A stretch of DNA of 64,000 nucleotides from NCBI GenBank assembly GCA_017446095.1, contig JAFSRN010000016.1, forward strand, positions 40,914 to 104,913, written 5' to 3'. Under the pieces are notes generated by a model, which worked only from the letters and a program-made list of their open reading frames with translations, searched no databases and was not told where the DNA came from. The position numbers were made by a program, and so were the translations under genes. Positions within the stretch are counted from its first letter, which is position 1; each line of letters starts with the position of its first letter. The stretch is from Eubacterium sp. (GTDB lineage: Bacteria; Bacillota; Clostridia; Oscillospirales; Acutalibacteraceae). Positions 45,464 through 54,318 of the stretch are shown here, piece after piece.

Positions 45464-46925
45464 TTTTCACTCCGAGTTTATTCCTGATAAAATTAACAGC
45501 GTACTTAATGCCGTAAGTTACAAAGTATTCCTTTTCTATAATAAGGATTATATAGTACAACGCCGCGCCGCCTGCAATAAGCACTGCAAGCGACCACACT
45601 TTAAGCGGCAGCCGCGATTCTGCAAATATCAGCGCACCAAGCATAATTCCGCCTGCAACAAGGTATTTGCCGCTTACAGCAAAAATTTTACCCACGCTGT
45701 AATGCCTGTGCTTTGCAACGTAAGCGAGCATACAAATCATAATAATTATCTCGCCTGCAACAGACGCAATACCTGCGCCGTTTGCCTTAAAGCGCGGTAT
45801 AAGCAGGGCGTTTAGCACAACGTTAAACGCACCGCCTGCAAGCACGCAGTAGGTGTAAATATTCTGCCGCCCCGTCGATATAAAGAACTGCGCCGACGAT
45901 GTGGAATTAAGCGCAATCGGCACAAACAGCAGCGCCATAATCATAAGCACCTGTATAACTGGCTCGTACCCGTCGCCGAAGAACACCGGCACCAGCACCT
46001 TCGCCGTGCCGATAACGCCGCACATCAGCGGCACGCCCATAAACCATACAAAGCGGTACGATTTATAAAGGTATTCGTGCATATCGTCAATGCGGTTTTC
46101 CGCATACGCTTTTGAGCTTTTTGGCAGCAGCACCGTGTTGATTGCCGTCACAAGAATCAGCGCCATTTTAACAATCTTGTTGCTCTGCTCGTAGTATCCG
46201 TTTTGCGCCGCGCTCTGCGTAATCACGCCAATCATCGTCTTGTCAAGCATCTCGTACATCTGCAGCGCCATCGCAGGTATAAACAGCTGTATGATTACCC
46301 TGAAGTCCGTAAACGGCTTGGGTTTGTAGCCCTTGGTGCTTACAAGGTATTTTTTAAGGTAGGGGATAATCGACAGATTGCCGACGAACGTCAGCCCTGC
46401 GAGCATCAGCACGTACTTCCACAAATCCTCGGGGTTGTGGATGAATATAAAAATTATTGCAACGTTAAGCAGCTTTATCGCATAGTTGCGTATGGCAACG
46501 CGGCGAAAATCCTCCATCCCCTGGAAGAACCACGCCGTGTCAACAATAGTTGCAAGCAGGTAAAACGCCTGTATCAGCGCAATTTCCTTGTTTTTTGCAA
46601 ACAGCAAAACGTACGCAATGTAAAGCACAAGCGCGCTGCCTGCTGTGATTATTCTGAACGTAAGTATATCGCGGAATTTCCTGCTGCGCCCAATCGGGTC
46701 GTCCTGCAGAATACCAATCTGCTTGTTGCCGTAGGTCGCCGTGCCGAGTATGGAAAAAATAACAAAGTAACTCACAATCGAATAGGTGTAGCTGTTAATA
46801 CCTATTCCCTCGGCGCCCAGCGCACGCGAAATATAAGGCGTGGTCACAAGCGGAACGATGATTGCAAGCAGCTGATAGCTTGTGTTAAATATGTAATTTT
46901 TCGCTATCTTTTTGTTGCCTGCCAT
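45456..46925 (-). CDS. wzx: Oligosaccharide flippase (Wzx-like, MOP superfamily)
   Basis: A 489-residue membrane protein with about 12-14 transmembrane helices. The N-terminus NYIFNTSYQLLAIIVPLVTT then PYISRALGAEGIGINSYTYS is typical of polysaccharide exporters of the Wzx type, which flip lipid-linked repeat units across the membrane. Sits between the polymerase-like and LicD genes in the capsule operon. Length is as usual for Wzx proteins. Confidence 0.9.
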   Translation of the reverse strand: MAGNKKIAKNYIFNTSYQLLAIIVPLVTTPYISRALGAEGIGINSYTYSIVSYFVIFSILGTATYGNKQIGILQDDPIGRSRKFRDILTFRIITAGSALVLYIAYVLLFAKNKEIALIQAFYLLATIVDTAWFFQGMEDFRRVAIRNYAIKLLNVAIIFIFIHNPEDLWKYVLMLAGLTFVGNLSIIPYLKKYLVSTKGYKPKPFTDFRVIIQLFIPAMALQMYEMLDKTMIGVITQSAAQNGYYEQSNKIVKMALILVTAINTVLLPKSSKAYAENRIDDMHEYLYKSYRFVWFMGVPLMCGVIGTAKVLVPVFFGDGYEPVIQVLMIMALLFVPIALNSTSSAQFFISTGRQNIYTYCVLAGGAFNVVLNALLIPRFKANGAGIASVAGEIIIMICMLAYVAKHRHYSVGKIFAVSGKYLVAGGIMLGALIFAESRLPLKVWSLAVLIAGGAALYYIILIIEKEYFVTYGIKYAVNFIRNKLGVKNG

Positions 46926-46935
46926 AAAAACACCG

Positions 46936-48336
46936 TTAAACCTTGATTTTGATTTTTAACCCTTTTCGTTTTGATTTATCGTTATCCGCCAACTCACCGG
47001 GCGCGCCTGCCGCTATACCGTAAACTATAAACATAATAGCAACAGCAGGGTGGAAAAAGCCCGTTTCCGACGTTGACGAGCAAAATGCGTACGTCATTAC
47101 GGACAGCATACACCAGCCGGCGTACTTGTTTACTTTGATTTTTCTCACGCCAAGCGCGGTCATCATAACAGTTGTAAGCGCAAAGAACACTGTGCCAATC
47201 CAGCCCGATTCCGCAAATATGCCCGGCCAGAACACGTCGCCCACAGGCTGGTCCTTGTAGTAGCCGCCCATATATCCCAGATTGTAGTAGAACGACGAGC
47301 CGTAGTCGTAAGCAACCGTGGTGCCGTAGGTGCCAAAGCCCGAACCAAGCGGAAAATGGTTGTTTGCAATACTAATGCCGTCGCGCATCATTTTAAGTCT
47401 GATAGGCGCATAGCTGCCCGCACTTTCCGTAAAATACAAATCAATCTGGTCAAGGCTGAAGTACAGCGCAGCGCACGCAGCGCCCACAAAAATCAAGCCC
47501 TTAAACGGCAGATTGTACTTAACAAATGCAAAGTAAATCAGGAATATTATCAGCATTGCCGCAATCGCCTTTGCGCGGAAGGTCAGCAGCGTAACGCACG
47601 CCATAATTATGATAAAATACATATTTGATTTGTCGTACTGCAAATTGAGTATCAGCACCGATATAATCAGTATGCTGAACGCCGCAAGGTGCGTCGGGTG
47701 GTAGAAAAACAGCTGCAGCGAATCCGTAAAGTAGCGAAAGTCGTACTTTTTGAAAAACGGCGTAAAGAACAAGTCGTGCAGCGCGTATAAAAACAGCACC
47801 ACCGTTATAATCTTGCACGCAAGATTTGTATGCTCGTAAAACGTTTTTGAATCCGCAACCCCCTGGCGCGACAGTTCAAGTCCGCCCCTGTAAAACAGGA
47901 AGAATTTTACGCACACAAATGCGTCAAGCACAATAACCGTAACCGTAGCATAGTCGTTGAAAACGGAGGACAAAAAGCATAACAGCAGGTAAAGTCCGTA
48001 GCAGACAATAAGTATCCTTTCAAGATACGTAAGGTTGATGCGCTTTTTGACCATAACGTATAGCAGGTAGAATATAATCACTACCTGGAACAGCTCGTCG
48101 TAGTACGTCACCGCCTGCAGCATCGCACGCGGCACCAGCATCTGCAGAGCGTTTTGCATCGCCATCAGGAAAAATATTACGCCCACATATGCCTTTTTAA
48201 TCAGTATCATACAAAGCACGCACAGCGCTAACGTTGCAACAAGGAAGATGTAGCTTGCCGTGCCCTTGAGTAACGGGGCAATCAAAAATGTGATTGTGGT
48301 AACAAAAACCAATATATCTTTAAATTTAATTTTCAT
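46936..48336 (-). CDS. wzy: O-antigen ligase/polymerase-like protein (Wzy-type)
   Basis: A 466-residue membrane protein with about eleven transmembrane helices and a large outer loop near residues 300-350 (LPLGSGFGTYG motif and nearby YDYGSSFYYNLGYMGGYY), the region that corresponds to the active loop of Wzy/WaaL proteins. It probably joins repeat units outside the membrane. Placed just upstream of the flippase (10-bp gap). Sequence identity within this family is low, so the call rests on topology, the loop and position. Confidence 0.78.
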   Translation of the reverse strand: MKIKFKDILVFVTTITFLIAPLLKGTASYIFLVATLALCVLCMILIKKAYVGVIFFLMAMQNALQMLVPRAMLQAVTYYDELFQVVIIFYLLYVMVKKRINLTYLERILIVCYGLYLLLCFLSSVFNDYATVTVIVLDAFVCVKFFLFYRGGLELSRQGVADSKTFYEHTNLACKIITVVLFLYALHDLFFTPFFKKYDFRYFTDSLQLFFYHPTHLAAFSILIISVLILNLQYDKSNMYFIIIMACVTLLTFRAKAIAAMLIIFLIYFAFVKYNLPFKGLIFVGAACAALYFSLDQIDLYFTESAGSYAPIRLKMMRDGISIANNHFPLGSGFGTYGTTVAYDYGSSFYYNLGYMGGYYKDQPVGDVFWPGIFAESGWIGTVFFALTTVMMTALGVRKIKVNKYAGWCMLSVMTYAFCSSTSETGFFHPAVAIMFIVYGIAAGAPGELADNDKSKRKGLKIKIKV

Positions 48337-48359
48337 TAAAGACCGCCCCTTTCTTTAGT

Positions 48360-48917
48360 TTATTTTTTAGCCGCCCTGTACATATTTTCAACCGTTGGCG
48401 GATTTAAATGCAAATCGTTATACGGCTTGCTGAATTCAAGCGATTTCTTTTTAACCTCGTCGTAACTGCCGATTATCTTTGCAGGCACGCCGCCTACCAC
48501 GCTGCCGTCCGGCACGTCCTTTGTAACCACAGCGCCTGCCGCCACAATGCAGTTGTTGCCAATTGTAACGCCAAAGTTTATAATCGCGTCGGCGCCTATG
48601 TAAACATTGTTGCCGATTTTCACTTCTGCAAAGCGGCAGCGGTGCGCGTTTGTTTTATCCTCGTAGTTAAACACCGTGTTTGCAATGCTGTGCGTTATTA
48701 TCCTTACCCCCGCCGCTACGGAAACATTGTCGCCAAACGACACTAAAAACGGCTCGGCAGGCAGTATTGTGGATTGGAAAAAGCAGTGCTCGCCCACAGC
48801 GGCAAAGACTTTTTTCTTTTTTAGATATTCCATTTTTTTCCAGCCGTTGCGCTCGGTAATCATTTTAAGCTGCAAATAATACCGCCTTATCGCGTCAAGT
48901 CTTACAGATAGCTTCAT
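48360..48917 (-). CDS. Hexapeptide-repeat acyltransferase
   Basis: A 185-residue left-handed beta-helix protein. Repeats of the [LIV]-G-x(4) type are seen in [20 protein letters not shown] then [20 protein letters not shown] and [11 protein letters not shown], the common end of maltose O-acetyltransferase-like enzymes. It likely acetylates a sugar of the repeat unit using acetyl-CoA. In the capsule operon between a DUF6625-like gene and the polymerase gene. The ribosome site is GAGG. Confidence 0.88.
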   Translation of the reverse strand: MKLSVRLDAIRRYYLQLKMITERNGWKKMEYLKKKKVFAAVGEHCFFQSTILPAEPFLVSFGDNVSVAAGVRIITHSIANTVFNYEDKTNAHRCRFAEVKIGNNVYIGADAIINFGVTIGNNCIVAAGAVVTKDVPDGSVVGGVPAKIIGSYDEVKKKSLEFSKPYNDLHLNPPTVENMYRAAKK

Positions 48918-48927
48918 TTATTAATCC

Positions 48928-49926
48928 TCAGGATTTATCAGGGTTGTAAACATAGTCGGTTGATTTGTATTTGGTCATACCCTTAACATTAAAAATTATG
49001 CGCTCAAGGGTAATTTTTTTGCGGTTTGCCCACAGCGTTTTTGCGTAGTAAACCGCCTTGCTCTGCGCGCTCTTTTTCATCACAAAGTCCGCCGTGATTT
49101 CGTACGGCTTGTCGGTTGTAACGTCGGGGTAAATCGTAAGCATACGGTTTTTGTCGTAGTGCTTAACCTTGATTGTTGTGGGTCTGCACCAGTAGTGCAG
49201 GTACATCATTTCCTCGCTGCACAGCTTGCCCTCGTGCACATATCTGCGCAGCAGCACGCCGTTTTGCCAGGTAAAAATCTGGTGCTTGTTTTTGTACTGC
49301 TCTTCCTCCGTCTGCCAGGAAAGGTTAAATGCGTAGTCGTACTTTGCAAGGTTTGCAAAGTCAATGCCCATATAAACGGGAACGCCCAGTTCCTTGTAAA
49401 TCGACTGCATATACGGCTCGTCAAACGCGTAGCCCCTGTCGGTGGAAAAAACCTCAATATAATTCTCAAACTTCCCCGAAATATGGCGGTACCTCGCATT
49501 GACCTCTGGCGTGTTGCGGTATAGGTTAGAGTGACCGTTAAAGCCAACGCGGTCGTATTCTGCCAGCACCTCGTCGGTGTAGAATTTGCGTATGTTGCCC
49601 CATATTAAGTCAACGTCGCAGTGTCCCCAGAAGTCGTAGCCCTTCAGCTCGTCGGCAAAAATCTCGCCGTATGCAGGCTTGAAGTCGCACAGCTTGTACG
49701 GCTTTTCAAGATATATGTCAAAGTCGTAAATCGTCTGCGCCTTCTTTTTCATCTCGTCAAAGGTCATATATGTTACCTTGACGTTTTCGGGGTAGTCGTA
49801 TTCGGTTTTGTCGTCGGTAAATATCAAAAAGTCAACTGTGGGATTGCAGCCTGCGCTCATCAGCCACAGCTTCATATACTTCGGGAACTTGCCGAAGTAC
49901 GGTATGATATACGCAATAGAATACAT
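48928..49926 (-). CDS. DUF6625-like protein, probable glycosyltransferase
   Basis: A 332-residue protein starting SIAYIIPYFGKFPKYMKLWL, with KPYKLCDFKPAYGEIFADEL and GYDFWGHCDVDLIWGNIRKF. This matches the DUF6625 group, found in capsule clusters and resembling GT-A glycosyltransferases; H-C-D-V-D may be the metal-binding acidic motif. No catalytic activity is established for the family, to my knowledge. The start shares one base with the stop of the upstream glycosyltransferase gene (TGATG), GGAG serving as ribosome site. Confidence 0.72.
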   Translation of the reverse strand: MYSIAYIIPYFGKFPKYMKLWLMSAGCNPTVDFLIFTDDKTEYDYPENVKVTYMTFDEMKKKAQTIYDFDIYLEKPYKLCDFKPAYGEIFADELKGYDFWGHCDVDLIWGNIRKFYTDEVLAEYDRVGFNGHSNLYRNTPEVNARYRHISGKFENYIEVFSTDRGYAFDEPYMQSIYKELGVPVYMGIDFANLAKYDYAFNLSWQTEEEQYKNKHQIFTWQNGVLLRRYVHEGKLCSEEMMYLHYWCRPTTIKVKHYDKNRMLTIYPDVTTDKPYEITADFVMKKSAQSKAVYYAKTLWANRKKITLERIIFNVKGMTKYKSTDYVYNPDKS

Positions 49927-51002
49927 CAGATTAACTCCAAAAATTGCTCAACGCGCCTGCCGTCGGACAGCTCGTCCCTGTAATTCAGGCAGTTGTTAAC
50001 GTAGTACGCGTTGTTATTAACTATTTCCTCAAGGTCGGCGGCGCCCCAGCTGTCATTAACAATGCCGAGCTTTGTGCTGTCAATGTATGCCGAATTGTAC
50101 GGCACGCTTGTTGTAACAATCGGTGTGCCGCAGGCGATTGCCTCGATTACGGAAACCATGTTGTTATCCTGCCGCGTGTAAATCAGCATAGCCTGCGCCT
50201 TTGCCATATATTCCTTAAGCGTTTCGTGCGGTGCCTTGCCGAAAAATCTAATCTTGTCCGCTACGCCCAGGGAGGACGCATATTTTTTCAGGTTCGCTTC
50301 CTCGTCACCCTCGCCGAAGATGTAAAGGTAAAAATCCTTACCCTCTGCAAACTCGGCAAACGCCTCGATTGACCTGTCAATCTGCTTGCGCGCAATGAGC
50401 TGCGACGGAATGATGAAGTAGTTTTCCTTCTCCTTGCAGGGCGTGAACTTGTCAAGGTTTACGCCGTGGTCAATGATTTTGTCAGATACATTCGCGCAGT
50501 ATTTTGATATAAACTCGCGCGCCTCCTCGCTTCTCGCAACAACGGTAACGTTCCTGTAAAACAGCCTTGCCACGATGTTGTACCAGAACTTTGACGGCAG
50601 CTTGTGCATAAGGTTGTTATGCTTTGCAAGCTCCTGCCATATAATCACCTTGTCCTTTGCACCGCCGCTCACAAGCATAAACGAGTTGAGCGAAAATACT
50701 TCGCTTGAGATTATCAGGTCAAAATTATTCTCCCTCACAATCCGCTTTACCGCTGTGCAGCAGGGCAAAATGTTTGCAGGGAACAGCTTCTTAAACTTCG
50801 CCTTTGCCCACACGATTTCAAACGGGTATTCCTCGTCTGCCGTCGGCTTGTAGTCCTCTGCCGCGAGCAGCGTTACCTCGTGCCCTGCCTTGTTAAACGC
50901 GATACAGAGGTCATAAATCATCGTGTCCTTAATCGACTCGACCTTTTTGACCTCGTGTGTTTCGTTAGTATATAAAATTGCGTTAACAATCAGAATTTTC
51001 AT
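49926..51002 (-). CDS. Family 4-type glycosyltransferase (GT-B fold)
   Basis: A 358-residue GT-B enzyme. The N-terminal half begins MKILIVNAILYTNETHE, and the C-terminal half has the donor-binding region FIIPSQLIARKQIDRSIEAF, YIFGEGDEE, and the E-x7-E-like motif SVIEAIACGTPIVTT. It probably adds one sugar to the lipid-linked repeat unit. Lies between the radical SAM gene and the DUF6625-like gene. Donor and linkage cannot be told. Confidence 0.87.
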   Translation of the reverse strand: MKILIVNAILYTNETHEVKKVESIKDTMIYDLCIAFNKAGHEVTLLAAEDYKPTADEEYPFEIVWAKAKFKKLFPANILPCCTAVKRIVRENNFDLIISSEVFSLNSFMLVSGGAKDKVIIWQELAKHNNLMHKLPSKFWYNIVARLFYRNVTVVARSEEAREFISKYCANVSDKIIDHGVNLDKFTPCKEKENYFIIPSQLIARKQIDRSIEAFAEFAEGKDFYLYIFGEGDEEANLKKYASSLGVADKIRFFGKAPHETLKEYMAKAQAMLIYTRQDNNMVSVIEAIACGTPIVTTSVPYNSAYIDSTKLGIVNDSWGAADLEEIVNNNAYYVNNCLNYRDELSDGRRVEQFLELI

Positions 51003-51016
51003 TATCGCATTCCCGT

Positions 51017-52138
51017 TTATGCGCCGAGCGCAGACTTTGATGTTTCGGACAGACCGTCGCTCGCCACTGCGCTCAAATCGCAGGTGGAAAGCTTGTCAAG
51101 CTCGTCCTTTGTAACCTTGCCGTCGCGCAGGTCGCGGCATATTTTATTCTCGTACATCGAGTATTTTTTGTCCTTAAAGCAGCGCAGGAACTTGTGCTTG
51201 ATTACCCATGCGGCAGGCACCCAAATGTACTTGTGCATAGCGGGGGATACGGAGCCAATCATCCAGCACTGACGGTCGCAATGGCGAACCTTGTCGCGAA
51301 CCTTGTCAGCCTGCTCGCTGTTCCAAAGCTCGTCCCAGCTCTGCTCGTTGAGGTTGCCCATAACCTCTTTTTCCTTTGTGCCGTTGCAGGGCATAACGTC
51401 GCCGTACGGGTCGATAAAGAAGGTGTCAAACGCCATGTCGCACGGCAGCAGGCGCTTTTGCCCGTAGATGTAGTTAATCAGCCCGTGGTTGAAGTACGCG
51501 CGGAACCACTTTTTCGGCTCGTTCGATTTCAGCAGCTCGTTAATCAGCTCTTCAAAATTTTCGGCAACCATCTGCCTGTCGTGAATAATATTTTTCGCCT
51601 CTACAAAATAAAACGAATTGTGCAGCGAAGCCGTGGCAAATTCCATATTCATCTCGTCGGACAGCTTGTAAAGCGGCACAAGGTCCTTTGCGTTTGCGTC
51701 CTGCACCGTCATGCCAAAGCCGACGTCGGGGTGCTTCATCTCCACAAGCTTTTTAAGCGTAGTGTAGCCCCTGTTAAAGCCGTCCTCAAGCCCGCGGATT
51801 GCATTGTTTGTGTCCTCAAGCCCTTCAATGGAAATGCGTATGCCCACATTCGGGAACTCCTTGCACAGGTCAATAATCCTGTCGGTAAAAAAGCCGTTTG
51901 TCGAGATGACAATGCGCTCGCTCTTTTTGTACAGCTCGCGCACGATTTCCTTCAAGTCCTCGCGTATAAACGGCTCACCGCCCGTGATGTTTGTAAAGTA
52001 CATTGCGGGCAGTTTTTTAATCGTTTCAATTGTAATTTCCTCTTCTGCAACGGACGGCGCCTTGTAGCGGTTGCACATTGTGCAGCGCGCGTTGCAGCGG
52101 TAGGTGACAATCACCGTACCGTTCAGTTTTTTCGCCAT
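51017..52138 (-). CDS. Radical SAM/SPASM-like protein in the capsule operon
   Basis: A 373-residue protein with the radical SAM cysteines C15-x3-C19-x2-C22 (TYRCNARCTMCNRY), the GGE motif NITGGEPFIRED, VISTNGFF, and a C-terminal SPASM-like region with FIDPYGDVMPCNGT and further cysteines (HCDRQCWM) for an auxiliary cluster. The last 30 residues are polar. It may modify a sugar, lipid carrier or peptide linked to polysaccharide synthesis; close relatives in surface polysaccharide loci are often uncharacterised. Its start overlaps the end of the acyltransferase gene by 16 bp in another frame. Confidence 0.83.
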   Translation of the reverse strand: MAKKLNGTVIVTYRCNARCTMCNRYKAPSVAEEEITIETIKKLPAMYFTNITGGEPFIREDLKEIVRELYKKSERIVISTNGFFTDRIIDLCKEFPNVGIRISIEGLEDTNNAIRGLEDGFNRGYTTLKKLVEMKHPDVGFGMTVQDANAKDLVPLYKLSDEMNMEFATASLHNSFYFVEAKNIIHDRQMVAENFEELINELLKSNEPKKWFRAYFNHGLINYIYGQKRLLPCDMAFDTFFIDPYGDVMPCNGTKEKEVMGNLNEQSWDELWNSEQADKVRDKVRHCDRQCWMIGSVSPAMHKYIWVPAAWVIKHKFLRCFKDKKYSMYENKICRDLRDGKVTKDELDKLSTCDLSAVASDGLSETSKSALGA

Positions 52139-53136
52139 AATTTTTTACTCTCAACAACTTTAAGAATTTTATTAAACGCAAACGAAAATGCTATTGCAAG
52201 CGTCAGCGTAGCCGCCGCCGACACTATGTAAGACAGCAGGTCGTTTGCAAAAATCTTTGTAAGCCCCACCTTTTCCAGCAGCCTGAAAAACATCATGTGG
52301 CACAGATATATTTCCATGCTTATGCCGCTTAAAAACGACGTTAACTTGTTTTCAAGCAGGGGCGATTTTTCGCGCAGCGCGTAAATTGTAAAAAGCGCAA
52401 ACATCGGCAGCGCAGTCCATAAGCGCGAGCCCTGCCATATAAAAATCGCCGCCGCGCCAATGCACAGCAAAAGCACCAAATACTTAAATTTAACAAGCAG
52501 CTTGCTAATGCTGTCCTTGTAAAGAAATATCAGCCCGCCTGCAAAAAAGTACGGCGCGGTGTAAACTATGTTGCCCCTGTAGTCAAAGTTGAGCATATGC
52601 GCCGAATCAAAAAAGTAGTACCTGCACATCATGCTGAACGCAATGCTTGCCGCAAATGCAAGCCACGCGCGGCGCTTGCTTGCAATAAGCGTGCAGAAAA
52701 ACGGGAACGTTATGTAAAACACAAACACAAGCCCCACAAACCAGCCAATGCCTATAACGGAAATTGCAGGATTTGGCAGCAGACCAAAGCACAGCGTTAA
52801 GTCCGCAAACAGTTCCATTGCGCTTTTTACACTTGGCGCCACGGCAAAATCCATAATGCACAGCAGCGCGAAAAACGGCAGAATCCTCTTTACCCGCTTT
52901 GCGTAAAATTTTGCAGGCGTAATCTGTGCGCTTGCGATTTTTTCATAGTAACCGCAGCACAGCGAAAACGCGCTTACTATCATAAACAGGTAAACAAATT
53001 CGCCGAACTGAGCAATTATTCTGTTTGCAACAAAGCCTTTCAGCTCAAACCCGTTGAGCATAACGTGCATCAGCACAATGCCGATTGCGGCATAGCCGCG
53101 CAAGCCGTCAAGACCGTTGTACCGTCTGTTTTCCAT
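52123..53136 (-). CDS. Acyltransferase family 3 (OafA-like), polysaccharide modification
   Basis: A 337-residue membrane protein with about ten transmembrane helices and the family N-terminus RRYNGLDGLRGYAAIGIVLM followed by HV (the conserved Arg and His), then FAKRVKRILPFF-type positively charged loops. It likely O-acetylates the capsular polymer. Located in the operon between a glycosyltransferase and the radical SAM gene, with tight spacing on both sides. Confidence 0.86.
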   Translation of the reverse strand: MENRRYNGLDGLRGYAAIGIVLMHVMLNGFELKGFVANRIIAQFGEFVYLFMIVSAFSLCCGYYEKIASAQITPAKFYAKRVKRILPFFALLCIMDFAVAPSVKSAMELFADLTLCFGLLPNPAISVIGIGWFVGLVFVFYITFPFFCTLIASKRRAWLAFAASIAFSMMCRYYFFDSAHMLNFDYRGNIVYTAPYFFAGGLIFLYKDSISKLLVKFKYLVLLLCIGAAAIFIWQGSRLWTALPMFALFTIYALREKSPLLENKLTSFLSGISMEIYLCHMMFFRLLEKVGLTKIFANDLLSYIVSAAATLTLAIAFSFAFNKILKVVESKKLWRKN

Positions 53137-53139
53137 AAC

Positions 53140-54318
53140 TCACTCTGTGTAAATTTTCATCAGTTTTTCGCAGTATGTTTCAAGCGTGTCAAAGCCTGCG
53201 TCACGGCAGTTTTTGCTCATCTCGTCAGACTTTTCAAGCACCTCGTTTATAGCGCGCTCAAAGTCGGCGCTGTCGCCGCGTTTAAACAGCACGCCTGTTT
53301 TGCCGTTTTCAATAAGCTCGGGTATACCGCCGATATTTGAGCCCACAACGGGCGTGCCAAGCGCAATACTTTCCATAACGGAAAACGGGCAGTTTTCCGT
53401 GCAGATGCTCGGGCATACGGTGCAGGCTGCGCCGGCAATAATCTCTGCAAGCTCATCGCCGCTTTTAAAGCCGATGTTTTCAATATGCTCTGCGGCGTTG
53501 ATTTGCTCTTCAAACTCGCCGCTGCCTGCCGCAACAAAGTTCACGCCCTTTGTTTCAAGCAGCGTTTCAACACCCTTTTCCTTGCCGTATCTGCCAAAGT
53601 ACAAAACGTAGCCCTTTTTCTCGGCGTTATCCACCTTCGGCACGTCCACAAAGTTGTGCAGCACGGTGGTTTTGTCTTTTAGCAGGCTGTAGGTGTCAAG
53701 CTTATTTTTCATAAACTCGCTGCAGCAGATAATCGCGTCAATGTATTTGTAAGTGCCAAGTCGCCTGTACAGCATTGCCTCCGCAGTGCCTATAACACTT
53801 TTCGCCTTGGAACCGTGTATGCAGTTGTGCTTTGCACAGTTTGTAAATTTGCCGCCAAGGCATCTGTCGCAAAGCTGCTCGTCGGAATCAAACATCAGGT
53901 GATTCGGGCAAACAAGCTGTCCGTCGTGCGCGGTGTAAACGATTTTTACCTTTTTGCCCGCGCTCTTTTTGTAATCGTCAGCCGCGTAAAGGATACTCGG
54001 CGTAAGCTGGTAGTTAAAGTTGTTAATATGTATAATGTCGGGCTTAAAGTCGTCAAGCACAAGCTTCATCTTGCGCTTTGCCTCGGCGGAATAAATCGTC
54101 TTAACAGGATAGGTCAGCTTTTTCAGCACGCTGCCGCCGTGGAAGTCCATATTCACGGTGTACTGCTCTGCGCTGTTTCCAACGCATCTGTCCTCGTGCT
54201 CCATGCCGAAGTACTGCACCTCGTGGCCGAGCGCCTGCAGCTGCTCACCGAGCTTAAAAATATATGTTTCCGAACCGCCGTTTGGGTGCAGAAATTTGTT
54301 TACTATCAAAATTTTCAT
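53140..54318 (-). CDS. Family 4-type glycosyltransferase (GT-B fold) with cysteine-rich insert
   Basis: A 392-residue enzyme. MKILIVNKFLHPNGGSETYI at the N-terminus is the acceptor-side loop; VLYFGRYGKEKGVETLLE and NCPFSVMESIALGTPVVGSN are donor-side motifs. An insert near residues 140-165 (CPNHLMFDSDEQLCDRCLGG then CAKHNCIHG) is rich in cysteine, a pattern seen in a subgroup of capsule glycosyltransferases and possibly metal-binding. Its start overlaps the stop of the upstream glycosyltransferase by ATGA; the ribosome site is GAGGAA. Confidence 0.88.
   Translation of the reverse strand: MKILIVNKFLHPNGGSETYIFKLGEQLQALGHEVQYFGMEHEDRCVGNSAEQYTVNMDFHGGSVLKKLTYPVKTIYSAEAKRKMKLVLDDFKPDIIHINNFNYQLTPSILYAADDYKKSAGKKVKIVYTAHDGQLVCPNHLMFDSDEQLCDRCLGGKFTNCAKHNCIHGSKAKSVIGTAEAMLYRRLGTYKYIDAIICCSEFMKNKLDTYSLLKDKTTVLHNFVDVPKVDNAEKKGYVLYFGRYGKEKGVETLLETKGVNFVAAGSGEFEEQINAAEHIENIGFKSGDELAEIIAGAACTVCPSICTENCPFSVMESIALGTPVVGSNIGGIPELIENGKTGVLFKRGDSADFERAINEVLEKSDEMSKNCRDAGFDTLETYCEKLMKIYTE

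Noticed and set aside
44624-45487. A 287-residue plus-strand open frame opposite licD
   Set aside because: Antisense to LicD with its conserved active site; starts in a repeat and has the composition of a shadow frame.
51194-52231. A 345-residue plus-strand open frame opposite the radical SAM gene
   Set aside because: Antisense to a gene with clear catalytic motifs; no ribosome site and no recognisable domain. Long antisense frames are common in this GC-biased coding sequence.
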